Source: Anaerolineaceae bacterium UBA6133
GTDB lineage: Bacteria > Chloroflexota > Anaerolineae > Anaerolineales > Anaerolineaceae
Direction of reading: 5' to 3'
DNA: 19,354 bases
Assembly: GCA_002435825.1 (NCBI GenBank)
Contig: DIVL01000001.1
Coordinates: 1-19,354, forward strand
Shown here: in pieces, positions 7,386 through 15,474 of the stretch
Layout of the letters: the number at the start of each line of letters is the position of its first letter
Numbering within the stretch: the first letter of the stretch is position 1
Made by a program: the position numbers and the translations under genes
The notes under the pieces: generated by a model
Told to the model about the DNA's origin: nothing
The model's database searches: none
What the model saw: only the letters and a program-made list of their open reading frames with translations

Positions 7386-8051
7386 TTAAGTTCCCCTTCT
7401 TCCCACCATCATTCGCCAAAGAGCAATCACCCCTAGACCGAATCCAAGAAAGTAAACCGGCCAATTAAATTGTGAAGGTTTTAAACCACTCAACGTTGAT
7501 GCGTCTGCAGGGAACACCATTAATGCATCCGCCATAAACGTATATAGCAGTATCAAAACGCCAGAAATTAAGCATACCCAAAACCAGGCGTCAATATGAA
7601 GAGCCTGGCGTTTTTCCGTTTTGATCACTGCAATGATTCCGCCTGTCACCATCAATAACGCTATCAGGACGGGAGATAGTACCGGTCCCCACCAGGGAAG
7701 AGGGATCAAGAAAAGCAAATCCGGTTCAAGGATGCTCTGAGGCCAGCCAATAAAAACCCGTAACCAGACGTAATAAAAAATATCCCACAAGCCAAATGTG
7801 ATGAAGGTAAAGCCGACCCTGGATTGAAACGTCTCTCCCGCAATCCACCCAATGCACAGGAGCATTACCAATGTTGTCAATTCCCTCCCCACTTCAATTA
7901 CAGCAATTTGTTTATCGAAAGGAGGAACCTGGAGAATTAAGTCGTCGATGCCATATACCCGCCGCAAATAGATAACCACGGCGGCTTCCAAATATGCCAT
8001 CGCAATTGAAAAGACTGACACCCAAATAATTTTATTAAGGGACTTTTTCAT
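7386..8051 (-). CDS. Six-helix integral membrane protein, function unknown
   Basis: 221 residues with about six hydrophobic segments near residues 10-28, 54-72, 78-101, 109-140, 150-172 and 195-215, and a positively charged C-terminus (RMMVGRRGT). No catalytic or transport signature is recognised. Polar residues within the helices include Glu22 in AYLEAAVV and Asp in FGLWDIFYYVW, which could mark an active or binding site but prove nothing. The start overlaps the thioesterase stop by 4 bases (ATGA), implying coupled translation and possibly a related role. I cannot name the family. Confidence 0.85.
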   Translation of the reverse strand: MKKSLNKIIWVSVFSIAMAYLEAAVVIYLRRVYGIDDLILQVPPFDKQIAVIEVGRELTTLVMLLCIGWIAGETFQSRVGFTFITFGLWDIFYYVWLRVFIGWPQSILEPDLLFLIPLPWWGPVLSPVLIALLMVTGGIIAVIKTEKRQALHIDAWFWVCLISGVLILLYTFMADALMVFPADASTLSGLKPSQFNWPVYFLGFGLGVIALWRMMVGRRGT

Positions 8052-8491
8052 TTTTCCATCTCGAATTTTCGAATGGCGTCCTGGTCCAGAAAATGAGCAC
8101 CCTCAGCATAAATGCCTTTGGCAAAAACTGCCACAGACCCATCTGGCAGTAAAATTTCACCTGAAGTTTCGATACGCTTTTCTGCTTTACCGCTCATCGC
8201 CCCGCGAATGCGGATGGGTTCACCTAATGGAACCGGTTTCCGATAATCTATCATCAGATTTACGGTAACAGCACGGTAACCAGCCTGCCAAATCGCCAGT
8301 CCCATGGCTTCGTCTAATACCGCTGCTGATGCACCTCCATGTACATAACCAGGAGGGCCTTGGTGTTGACTGGTGAAGATGAAATTTGCCTCAATTTTTT
8401 TATCATCATCAAAATACCATTGGACGCCCATACTATTGGGGTTGGCTTCGCCACAAACAAAACACGAACCATGCTCATGTAATTTTTCCAT
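8048..8491 (-). CDS. PaaI-type hotdog-fold thioesterase
   Basis: 147 residues. The hotdog thioesterase pattern is clear: GYVHGGASAAVLDEAMG (residues 49-64) carries the HGG turn and the acidic DE at 60-61, followed by VNLMIDYRKPVPLGEPIRIRG. A Cys pair (Cys10, Cys13) with NPNSMG sits at the N-terminus, as in the group beginning CxxCG..NP.GLG. Such enzymes hydrolyse acyl-CoA or similar thioesters; the acyl chain here is unknown. It lies 21 bases after the PlsY-like gene and overlaps the membrane protein gene, which suggests a lipid-linked operon. The Shine-Dalgarno is weak (TGGA), so translation may depend partly on coupling. Confidence 0.9.
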   Translation of the reverse strand: MEKLHEHGSCFVCGEANPNSMGVQWYFDDDKKIEANFIFTSQHQGPPGYVHGGASAAVLDEAMGLAIWQAGYRAVTVNLMIDYRKPVPLGEPIRIRGAMSGKAEKRIETSGEILLPDGSVAVFAKGIYAEGAHFLDQDAIRKFEMEK

Positions 8492-8512
8492 TTTAAAAAA
8501 TCCAGTTTGCGC

Positions 8513-9202
8513 CTAATTATGCTGATGAGGTTCTCTTTGTATCCAGCTTTCGTGATCTTGAATATCCCGATCCAAGAAAATCCGACGGAGAATCACATTT
8601 CGGCGTTCGAGTGGATCATCTGGGAGAGGTCTGCGGTTTGCCTCAAGTCGTTTGACAATGGTAATAACCGTCATCCCCACAGATAACCATAAAACAATGG
8701 ATGGACCATTTAATAATGCAGCAAAAATTGGCAAACTAATCAGGACAAGTAATGGTATCGCAGGCGATCCAAATACGTTGCCGATACCCAAACCCGCCAA
8801 TATAATCGGGACTCCCCAGGGGAAAAGAGCCAACAATGTACCTAAAAATGGGCTGAATCCTCGTCCCCCATGAAAATGCAGGTAAACCGGCCAATTATGA
8901 CCAATGATAGCCGCAAATCCAAGCAGCATGGCTGCGACCTCTCGCAAACCCAGCCGCAACCCCAACCACACCGGCAGTGCGCCTTTGAAGATATCAAAAA
9001 GACCGACCGGAACCACCGCCCATTTGGCGACATGTTCCCAAACCATCGAGCCGCTGACCGTTCCACTGCCGTAATTGCGCAAGTCGATGCCTTTAATCCA
9101 TTTTCCAGCCAGATACCCGCTGGGTATTGAGCCCAGCAGGTACCCAAATAATAATAAGAATGCAAAACCCACGATCGACCAGAATTGAGTCATTTCGCTC
9201 AT
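8513..9202 (-). CDS. plsY: PlsY-like glycerol-3-phosphate acyltransferase, motif-divergent
   Basis: 229 residues, polytopic. PlsY transfers the acyl group of acyl-phosphate to glycerol-3-phosphate in the membrane, giving lysophosphatidate. The family frame is clear: GSIPSGYLAGKW...GIDLRNYGSG (residues 24-47) and IIGHNWPVYLHFHGGRG (99-115). Two motifs depart from the standard: GSGNxGATN is GSGTVSGSM here, GGKG is GGRG, and the third motif is hard to find (KRLEANRRPL near the end). The C-terminal tail (about 35 residues, ending in EPHQHN) is longer than in typical PlsY. It may be a paralogue with another acceptor or donor. The ATG at 9202 follows GGAGG by 9 bases; an internal ATG at 9193 is less well placed. 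It lies 30 bases after the DegV gene. Confidence 0.85.
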   Translation of the reverse strand: MSEMTQFWSIVGFAFLLLFGYLLGSIPSGYLAGKWIKGIDLRNYGSGTVSGSMVWEHVAKWAVVPVGLFDIFKGALPVWLGLRLGLREVAAMLLGFAAIIGHNWPVYLHFHGGRGFSPFLGTLLALFPWGVPIILAGLGIGNVFGSPAIPLLVLISLPIFAALLNGPSIVLWLSVGMTVITIVKRLEANRRPLPDDPLERRNVILRRIFLDRDIQDHESWIQREPHQHN

Positions 9203-9232
9203 GTTAGGAATCCTCCAGAAGCAATCTACCTG

Positions 9233-10135
9233 TTACTCATAGTAATAGCCCAATCCAACCACCCCCGGCCCGGTATGAACGCCTATTACGGGCGTGAATT
9301 CCGTGTGGAAGATTTCTATCGGTTGCAACTTTTGCAAGGCTAATTCCTCCAAGCGTGCGGCTTGTTCCGGGGCATCCGCATCCACAATGGCCAGATGCAG
9401 TTTCCGGTTTCCCTCGGCCTGTCGCGCCACGTATTCCACGATGGCTGGTAGAGCATGGTTTTCGCCGCGTGCCCGGCTTATCGGTGTCACTTCCCCATTC
9501 TTGATGGAGAGGATTGGGTTGATTTTGATCAGGTTTCCAAGCATGAAGGCGGCCTTGCCGATGCGTCCACCGCGCGCCAGATATTCCAGTGTTTCCAACA
9601 TTACAGCGAGGCCGACATGCTGTTCTGCATCTTCAGCCACTTGCTGCACCTCCGGTAGGGGTTTTCCTGCCGCGGCTGCTCGCGCAGCAGCAATGGCTAT
9701 AAAACCTTGTGAAATGGTTGCTTGCTGACTATCCATCACCTCAATGATCCGGTCTGGAAATTCCTCCTGCACCATCTTGGCTGCATAGCAGGCTGTGCTG
9801 TAGCCCGAGCTCAGTTTGGTGCTGAGCGCCACGTAAAGCACCGCCTGCGCCCCGGCGCGAAGGCGAGCCTCGAAAACCTGCTGATATTGCCCTAAAGAAG
9901 CTGCAGTAGTGGTCGGCATGATGTTTTCGAGGCGCATGCGGCGGTAGAGTTCATGAGGTGCGAGGTCAATTCCATCCAGATACGGCTGTCTATCAATCGA
10001 CACAGTAAACGGGATGACGGAAATATCCAACTCCCGCGCCACCTCCGCCGGAACCTGCGCCACACTATCGGTCACAATAGCAACGTTCTGTTCGGAATTA
10101 GGGATCTCTTTTTGGGTGTTATCGGTGATGTCCAT
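9233..10135 (-). CDS. DegV family (FakB-like) fatty-acid-binding protein
   Basis: 300 residues, near the family norm of about 280-290. The N-terminal IVTDSVAQVP, DGIDLAPHELYRRM, STKLSSGYSTA, MDSQQATISQGF and LEYLARGGRIGKAAF follow the DegV order. DegV/FakB proteins hold a fatty acid in a buried pocket while a FakA kinase phosphorylates its carboxylate, and the acyl-phosphate can feed PlsY. No fakA is in the window, so the partner must lie elsewhere. The start ATG has AAAGGA 9 bases upstream. It is the first gene of the run that continues with the PlsY-like acyltransferase. The G+C-richer codon use differs by eye from the four following genes, so the adjacency may be recent. Confidence 0.93.
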   Translation of the reverse strand: MDITDNTQKEIPNSEQNVAIVTDSVAQVPAEVARELDISVIPFTVSIDRQPYLDGIDLAPHELYRRMRLENIMPTTTAASLGQYQQVFEARLRAGAQAVLYVALSTKLSSGYSTACYAAKMVQEEFPDRIIEVMDSQQATISQGFIAIAAARAAAAGKPLPEVQQVAEDAEQHVGLAVMLETLEYLARGGRIGKAAFMLGNLIKINPILSIKNGEVTPISRARGENHALPAIVEYVARQAEGNRKLHLAIVDADAPEQAARLEELALQKLQPIEIFHTEFTPVIGVHTGPGVVGLGYYYE

Positions 10136-10230
10136 AGATTGTTATCCTTTCTCTCAATTTATAATGATAGAAAGCAATGACCGAGGCGCTCTTCTGTCTG
10201 AAAAGGGCATTGCCCGATTATGATTTGATT

Positions 10231-11571
10231 TTACTCCAGAAAAGTTACATCAGCCGGCATACCAGGCTTAAGCTTTAAATTCGGGTTGGGTACGAGCAAC
10301 TTCACCGCGTAGACCGTGGCACGTCGACCTTCGATGGTTTGTACGTTGCGCGGGGTAAATTCAGCCTGATCGGAAATGTGAGCAACAGTCCCGTTGAAGG
10401 TTTCGTCAGGAAATGAATCAACCCGAATTTCCACTTTGTCACCCAGGTTAATCTCACCGTAACGATCTTCCGGAATGTAAACCACCAACTCCACTTCATC
10501 CAACTGGCCAATCGTCATGAGGGTACTTCCTGGGGAGACCGTTTCGCCAACCTCGAGGTTGCGCGTCAGCAGAATACCATCGATGGGTGAAGTTATCGTC
10601 GCCCTGGCAATCTGGATATCGATTGACTTCAGGGCAGCCTGGGCCTGAGCCAGTCCAGCTTCAGCCTGGGAGACCGCAGTCTCTGCCTGCGCCAGCCCGT
10701 TTTGGGCAGCCATCACCTGCAACGAATTTTCCCCGGTTTGAAGCCCATTCAACAGGTCAAGGGCGGCATCATAGCGCGACCTGGCGACGGCCACCCGAGC
10801 GCGAGCTTCCAGCACATCGCGGCTGGTGGCACTGGTGAGCATGCTGTTGTAAGCTTCCTGGGCTGCGCGCAATTCAGCCTGGGCAGCATCGAATTGTTTT
10901 TGGGCTTGTGCGGTCAAGTCCTCGTTGTCCCGCGCCTGTTCTGCTAAATCCAACACTTGACGAGCAACTGTAAACGCCGTTTGTGCGTCGACGAGATGCT
11001 CTTCGGCAGCCACAAAGTTAGCGTTGCTGGCGCTGGTAAGAACAGTGTCCAGGTTCGAAAGTTCTGACTCGAGAGCCGCTTTGGCTTCCGCAACTTCCTT
11101 CTCTGCGGCGGTGATCTCCTCATCCTTTTCAAAGTACCAGACGGGCAGGTTAAATTGTTCCGGAAGCTCAGACTGCCAAGTGTTCAACCGGTTCTGTCGG
11201 TCCTGCTGGCGGGCAGCTTGCAAGGCCAGATCAGATTGGGTGCGGGCGCTTTCCAGTTGGGCTTGGGCGGCGCTCAAGCCCGCTTCGGCCAACTGTACGG
11301 CCGCAGTTGCCTGTTCTCGCTGAGCCTGCAGGAAGGCGTCATCGAGCCTGAAGAGTACGTCTCCAGTCTTCACGGACTGTCCTTCCTCGACAAGTACCTC
11401 TACCACTTTCCCCCCAAGTTCGGGAGCGACCGATACCTGACGGGCAGAAACGGTGCCGGAAGCAGTTAACGCACCATTTTCCGCAGTTCGGCCGGGGAGC
11501 GAAGCGCAGGCGCCTAACAGGAAAGAGATCAGAACTAGCAGCATCAGAATGTTTAAATTACGATTTTTCAT
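10231..11571 (-). CDS. HlyD/YbhG-like membrane fusion protein, predicted lipoprotein
   Basis: 446 residues from ATG 11571. A lipoprotein signal is visible, with lipobox LLGAC and the modifiable Cys at residue 22. Next come a lipoyl-like half-motif (GGKVVEVLVEEGQSVKTGDVL), a very long Ala/Gln/Glu-rich coiled-coil hairpin, the second half (SPIDGILLTRNLEVGETVSPGS) and a beta-barrel domain (IPEDRYGEINLGDKVEIRV). Such adaptors extend an exporter away from the membrane. Lipid anchoring instead of a transmembrane helix fits an organism without a conventional periplasm, but this is inference. An in-frame ATG at 11625 also has GGAGG, at 4 bases; the 11571 start has GGAG at 8 bases and puts the signal peptide at the N-terminus, so it is preferred. 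Last gene of the export operon. Confidence 0.9.
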   Translation of the reverse strand: MKNRNLNILMLLVLISFLLGACASLPGRTAENGALTASGTVSARQVSVAPELGGKVVEVLVEEGQSVKTGDVLFRLDDAFLQAQREQATAAVQLAEAGLSAAQAQLESARTQSDLALQAARQQDRQNRLNTWQSELPEQFNLPVWYFEKDEEITAAEKEVAEAKAALESELSNLDTVLTSASNANFVAAEEHLVDAQTAFTVARQVLDLAEQARDNEDLTAQAQKQFDAAQAELRAAQEAYNSMLTSATSRDVLEARARVAVARSRYDAALDLLNGLQTGENSLQVMAAQNGLAQAETAVSQAEAGLAQAQAALKSIDIQIARATITSPIDGILLTRNLEVGETVSPGSTLMTIGQLDEVELVVYIPEDRYGEINLGDKVEIRVDSFPDETFNGTVAHISDQAEFTPRNVQTIEGRRATVYAVKLLVPNPNLKLKPGMPADVTFLE

Positions 11572-11652
11572 AGGAAATTCTCCAGCCGAATTATTTTGTT
11601 TTTTAGAATTGCTTCGACTATTCATAAAGCCTCCAAAGTCATATTACAAGCA

Positions 11653-12792
11653 TCAACCGATTTGCTTCCGGAAGAGGAGCACAGACAATATAAACACCAC
11701 CACACTGAAAAACACCATTGGCCAGATCCACGGCCATAAGGTAATTAACCCCGCGCCTTTCAGGATGATGCCACGCACAATCTCAAGGAAATAAGTAACG
11801 GGCAGCAGATAGCCGGCATAGTAAGCCAGCAAAGGCATGTTATCGCGCGGAATTAAAAATCCTGCCAGCAGGAAGGATGGCAGCATAATGAACGATGCCA
11901 TATATATAGCCTGCATTTGAGTTCGCGAGATAGTCGAGATTAACACTCCCAGACCGAGCGAACTGAGCAGGAAAACCAGGCTTAAACCTGCCAGCAAGGC
12001 AATACTCCCTGCCACTTTCACACCAAACAGGAGCGCGCCAGCCCCCACAGTCATGGCAACATTCAGTAAGGCTACCAATACAAAAGGCAAAATCTTGCCG
12101 AGAATCAATTCCCAGGAACGTAAAGGTGTGACAATTAACTGCTCAAAAGTGCCCTGCTCGCGCTCACGTACAATCGCGAAGGCGGTTAGCAACAAGGTCT
12201 GGACTTGCAGAATGACTGCCACCAGGCCGGGAATTATAAAATTCATACGTCGCATGTCTGGGTTGTACAAATAGAGAATGTGCGTGTCTATTGGCAGGCT
12301 GATAGTCAAGCCCGCTCCACTGCGTTCAAGGCGTTGAATGAGGATTTGTTGCGAAGTCGCCTGGCTTACGGTTTCTGCAGCCAGTTGCGCCGTCTGGGCT
12401 ACGGTCGGATTTGAACCGTCAATATAAAACTGGACTGTTCCCACTCCGCCGGTGCTGATGTTACGCCCAAAATCTTCGGGGATATAAATACCCGCCTTGA
12501 CTATACCAGCATCCAGTAACTGAAGAATTTCATCTTCATTTTGAGCAACGTGGGTGACCAAGTAGAATCCACTCGCGCTGAATTTCTCCAGCAGGGTGCG
12601 GCTGGCATCTGTACGCGAGAGGTCAGCTACTGCCAGAGGTAAATCTTCCACGTCGTTGGCTACTGCATATCCCAGCAGCATCAGCATCATTACGGGCATA
12701 ACAATGACCAATGCCAGCGTACGCGGGTCGCGGATAATATGCAGCCATTCTTTATGAACAATTGTCGCCATACGGCGAAAACCCTGTCCCAT
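11653..12792 (-). CDS. ABC-2 type export permease (YbhS/YbhR-like)
   Basis: 379 residues. One N-terminal helix (about 27-45, LALVIVMPVMMLMLLGYAVA) is followed by a large extracytoplasmic domain (about 47-185) containing YIDGSNPTVAQTAQ. Five C-terminal helices follow, preceded by the family signature REREQGTFEQLIVTPLRSWELILGK. This is the ABC2_membrane_3 plan seen in drug and lipid exporters. E. coli has two such permeases (YbhS, YbhR); only one is present here, so a homodimer is inferred. The start ATG follows AGGAGG by 5 bases, and the ATPase gene ends 9 bases upstream. The export substrate is unknown. Confidence 0.93.
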   Translation of the reverse strand: MGQGFRRMATIVHKEWLHIIRDPRTLALVIVMPVMMLMLLGYAVANDVEDLPLAVADLSRTDASRTLLEKFSASGFYLVTHVAQNEDEILQLLDAGIVKAGIYIPEDFGRNISTGGVGTVQFYIDGSNPTVAQTAQLAAETVSQATSQQILIQRLERSGAGLTISLPIDTHILYLYNPDMRRMNFIIPGLVAVILQVQTLLLTAFAIVREREQGTFEQLIVTPLRSWELILGKILPFVLVALLNVAMTVGAGALLFGVKVAGSIALLAGLSLVFLLSSLGLGVLISTISRTQMQAIYMASFIMLPSFLLAGFLIPRDNMPLLAYYAGYLLPVTYFLEIVRGIILKGAGLITLWPWIWPMVFFSVVVFILSVLLFRKQIG

Positions 12793-12801
12793 GTATGCCT
12801 C

Positions 12802-13755
12802 CTATTCGATTTCTGCCCGCAAACGCAGGCGATTTTCTTTGTTGACCAGGGAAACGAACACGTCTTCCAAAGATGGCAGAACGCGCTCAATCCGTCGAGG
12901 GTTAATGCCATTCTGAACCAACGCCTGCCGAATGGCGGGCTCTGCTGTTTCTGCCTCGACCAGTACATGGAGCGACACACCGTGCGCAGCCACGTCTGTA
13001 ACTTCAGGCAAGGCTTGTAGAACAGATTCGGCGTTTCCAGGTTGGGCGCAGTCTACTTCCAGCAAAACCCCTTCCATCGCTTCCTTGAGCGAATCGGGGT
13101 CGTTTAGCGCGATTAGCCGTGCATTGTACATCATGCCGATTACGTTGCAAAACTCGGCTTCATCCATGTAGTGGGTGGTCGCCAGCACGCTTACGCCCTG
13201 CCCGGCGAGGGTATAAATCATCTCCCAAAACTCACGGCGCGAAATGGGGTCCACGCCTGCTGTAGGTTCATCCAGAAACAGCATTGGCGGCGCGTGGACG
13301 ATGGCGCAAGCCAGCGCTAACCGCTGCCGCCACGCGCCGGAAAGGTCAGCGGTCAGTTGCTTTTCATGCCCTTGCAGGCCCGCCATGTCAATCAATTCGG
13401 TCAGGCGCGGTTTGAATGTCTCACGCTTTACGCCGTAGAGGTTGGCGTAAAAATCCAGATTCTCATATACCGTCAGGTCGTTATAGAGCGCAAATTTCTG
13501 CGACATGTAGCCAATGCGCTGCTTTACATCCTCTGCATGCCTGGCGACATCGAATCCCATCACCCGCGCTTCTCCTGAAGTGGGCTTTAGAATTCCACAC
13601 AACATCCGAATGGTGGTGGTCTTCCCTGCCCCGTTCGGTCCAAGCAATCCGAAAATCTCGCCACGCGGAATTTCAAAACTGACTCGGTCCACGGCTGTAA
13701 AATCACCGAACAGGCGCGTCAATTGAACAGCTTCAACGGCGTTCTCTTTACTCAT
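12802..13755 (-). CDS. ABC exporter ATP-binding protein B (corresponds to YbhF C-terminal half)
   Basis: 317 residues, a single ABC domain plus a C-terminal accessory region. Walker A is GPNGAGKT (39-46), the Q-loop lies in GYMSQKF, Walker B is MLFLDEPTAGVDP with Glu163, and the H-loop is TTHYMDEAE with His195. The signature is LSGAWRQ (138-144) instead of LSGG. The catalytic core is therefore complete but the signature it offers to its partner is altered. The start overlaps the previous gene by 4 bases (ATGA) and has AAGGAG at 6 bases. It is expected to pair with ATPase A and drive the single ABC-2 permease. Confidence 0.94.
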   Translation of the reverse strand: MSKENAVEAVQLTRLFGDFTAVDRVSFEIPRGEIFGLLGPNGAGKTTTIRMLCGILKPTSGEARVMGFDVARHAEDVKQRIGYMSQKFALYNDLTVYENLDFYANLYGVKRETFKPRLTELIDMAGLQGHEKQLTADLSGAWRQRLALACAIVHAPPMLFLDEPTAGVDPISRREFWEMIYTLAGQGVSVLATTHYMDEAEFCNVIGMMYNARLIALNDPDSLKEAMEGVLLEVDCAQPGNAESVLQALPEVTDVAAHGVSLHVLVEAETAEPAIRQALVQNGINPRRIERVLPSLEDVFVSLVNKENRLRLRAEIE

Positions 13756-14696
13756 GCCTGCTCCTTCTGCTTTTCCACCAAATATATGAATACATCTTCC
13801 ATCAAAATACGCGCTTCTCTCAAAATGCTGATTTGCGCCCCGGCTTTTTTCAACTCATCATCGATTCGTGGCATGACCGCATTAGGGTTGTCAACCGACA
13901 AGCGCAGGCGGTCGCCGACGGCTCTCCAACTCAACACGCCCTCGGTCTGGTCTGCTACGGCGCGCAAGGCGTGCCGTGGTCTGGCTTTAACCTCCACAAT
14001 TTGGAAGGGCATTTGGTTTTCCAGTTCGGTAGGCGCGCCAGTTATAAGCATCCGTCCCTGGTTGATGATGCTCACGGTACTGCACCGCTCGGCTTCATCC
14101 ATATAAGGTGTGCTGACCAACACGGTTACGCCTTGCTGGATCACCTTTGCAAGCAGATGCCACAACTCACGTCTTGAAACGGGGTCCACACCGGTGGTGG
14201 GCTCGTCTAACAGCAAAATCTTCGGTTCGTGGATAAGGGCGCAGGCGAGGGCTAGTTTTTTGCGCATTCCGCCTGAAAGGTTCTCACTGCGGCGGGTGGA
14301 GAACTCAGTAAGCCGGGCAAACTCCAGCAATTCATCAATACGTTGTTTTTGTTCCCTGGCAGGGACACCGTTGATGTCGGCAAAGAATTTCAGATTTTCC
14401 TTCACGGTCAAATCGGGATATAAACTGAAGGCTTGCGGCATGTACCCTAACAATGCCCGCACATCTTCGGATTGTTTTATTACGTCAAAACCCGCCAAGT
14501 GAGCAGAACCGGATGTCGGCTTTATCACGGTGGATAGAATGCGTAGGAGTGTGGTTTTTCCCGCACCGTCAGGACCGACCAGGCCGTACAACTCTCCTGG
14601 TTTAACAGTCAAATCAATCCCTGCCAATGCGGGCTCTGCCTCTTTGGTTTTTGAGTAATATTTCGTGAGCTGTTGTGTTTTTATAACTGCTTCCAT
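13752..14696 (-). CDS. ABC exporter ATP-binding protein A (corresponds to YbhF N-terminal half)
   Basis: 314 residues. Walker A is GPDGAGKT (41-48; the Asp at position three is typical of YbhF N-terminal halves), signature LSGGMRKK (140-147), Walker B ILLLDEPTTGVDP with Glu165. The switch histidine of the H-loop is replaced by Pro197 (VSTPYMDEAERC). So this subunit provides a standard signature but an impaired catalytic core, the reverse of ATPase B. AGGAG lies about 5 bases before the ATG. The regulator ends 33 bases upstream, placing both in one operon. Confidence 0.94.
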   Translation of the reverse strand: MEAVIKTQQLTKYYSKTKEAEPALAGIDLTVKPGELYGLVGPDGAGKTTLLRILSTVIKPTSGSAHLAGFDVIKQSEDVRALLGYMPQAFSLYPDLTVKENLKFFADINGVPAREQKQRIDELLEFARLTEFSTRRSENLSGGMRKKLALACALIHEPKILLLDEPTTGVDPVSRRELWHLLAKVIQQGVTVLVSTPYMDEAERCSTVSIINQGRMLITGAPTELENQMPFQIVEVKARPRHALRAVADQTEGVLSWRAVGDRLRLSVDNPNAVMPRIDDELKKAGAQISILREARILMEDVFIYLVEKQKEQA

Positions 14697-14729
14697 CTTT
14701 TCTCCTGATGCGCCTTTTTGGTGGGGTGT

Positions 14730-15425
14730 TTACTCGATTATTAATGGAGCAATTACTTTAGAGAGCAAGTTCATCAGGCTATCGCGCGCTTCCTTGTCCA
14801 TACGGTCGAGAAGGATTTCGTAATTGCGAATTCTCTTGAGAATATTATCGGTCAATTCAACGTCATTACTTTCTCCTGACGCAAGCCCAAGCATTAATCC
14901 GGGAAGCAAGCTTAAGCCGCCGGCATTTTTTTTCTCGATGAGAGCAAGAATCACTGAAGCGTAATAATCCATCATTCGAAGCCGTCCCAAGAGGCGTAAT
15001 CGTGTAACGAGATCGCTTATTAAATTCGTACAATAAAGTACGTCGTCAAGACCTGCATCCATTTGAAGGAGGATGTCTTCTGCCAGTTTTGAATCTTCAA
15101 ATTCCCCTGCCGCAATTTTTGAAACGATCCTTTCCTTCGCTTCTTCCAGTGATATGATCTCGTCTCCAGCAAGCTTCTTAAAGGTTTTTTTAGCCTTTTG
15201 GGTGGGTTGAAACAAGACGGAAGCCCGTCCGGGACCTTCAGTCCGTGTTTCATATACCGATTCGACATACCCCTTTTCCTCCAGTATGCGAAGCATATCG
15301 TAAGCAGTATATTTACTGAGGTTTAATTGCTCAGCTACCGTTGAATAGTGAATGGGTTCCTGGATCTCCAGGTAGATATCCAACAATTTTTCTATAAATG
15401 ATTTTTGTCTTTTTGTAAGTTTCAT
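14730..15425 (-). CDS. Winged-helix transcriptional regulator of the export operon
   Basis: 231 residues. The N-terminal helix-turn-helix is visible at about 28-55 (TVAEQLNLSKYTAYDMLRILEEKGYVES), with a wing around GPGRASVLFQPT (64-75). The remaining ~150 residues are a helical effector or dimerisation region with no family recognised; it resembles MarR/TrmB-like proteins in plan only. The frame is open far upstream to 15899, but that extension is antisense to a tRNA gene and crosses the promoters, so the ATG at 15425 is chosen. The Shine-Dalgarno is weak (TTTGG). As first gene of the exporter operon it likely controls its own expression in response to the exported compound. Confidence 0.85.
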   Translation of the reverse strand: MKLTKRQKSFIEKLLDIYLEIQEPIHYSTVAEQLNLSKYTAYDMLRILEEKGYVESVYETRTEGPGRASVLFQPTQKAKKTFKKLAGDEIISLEEAKERIVSKIAAGEFEDSKLAEDILLQMDAGLDDVLYCTNLISDLVTRLRLLGRLRMMDYYASVILALIEKKNAGGLSLLPGLMLGLASGESNDVELTDNILKRIRNYEILLDRMDKEARDSLMNLLSKVIAPLIIE

Positions 15426-15432
15426 GACAATT

Positions 15433-15462
15433 CCAAAAAACCAATTTAACCAAAGAAACCAA
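15433..15462 (-). repeat. Four phased TTGG motifs in the regulator leader (possible operator)
   Basis: Read on the minus strand, TTGG recurs four times; the plus-strand CCAA starts are at 15433, 15441, 15450 and 15459, spaced 8-9 bases. The array fills the space between the predicted transcription start and the ATG. Binding by the regulator is speculative. Confidence 0.3.
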
Positions 15463-15474
15463 AATATTTTTGAA

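Noticed and set aside
10205..10215. GGGC-ATT-GCCC with T-run as terminator of the export operon
   Set aside because: Only four base pairs with a three-base loop and four T on the minus strand; too weak to call, although the position after the last gene is right.
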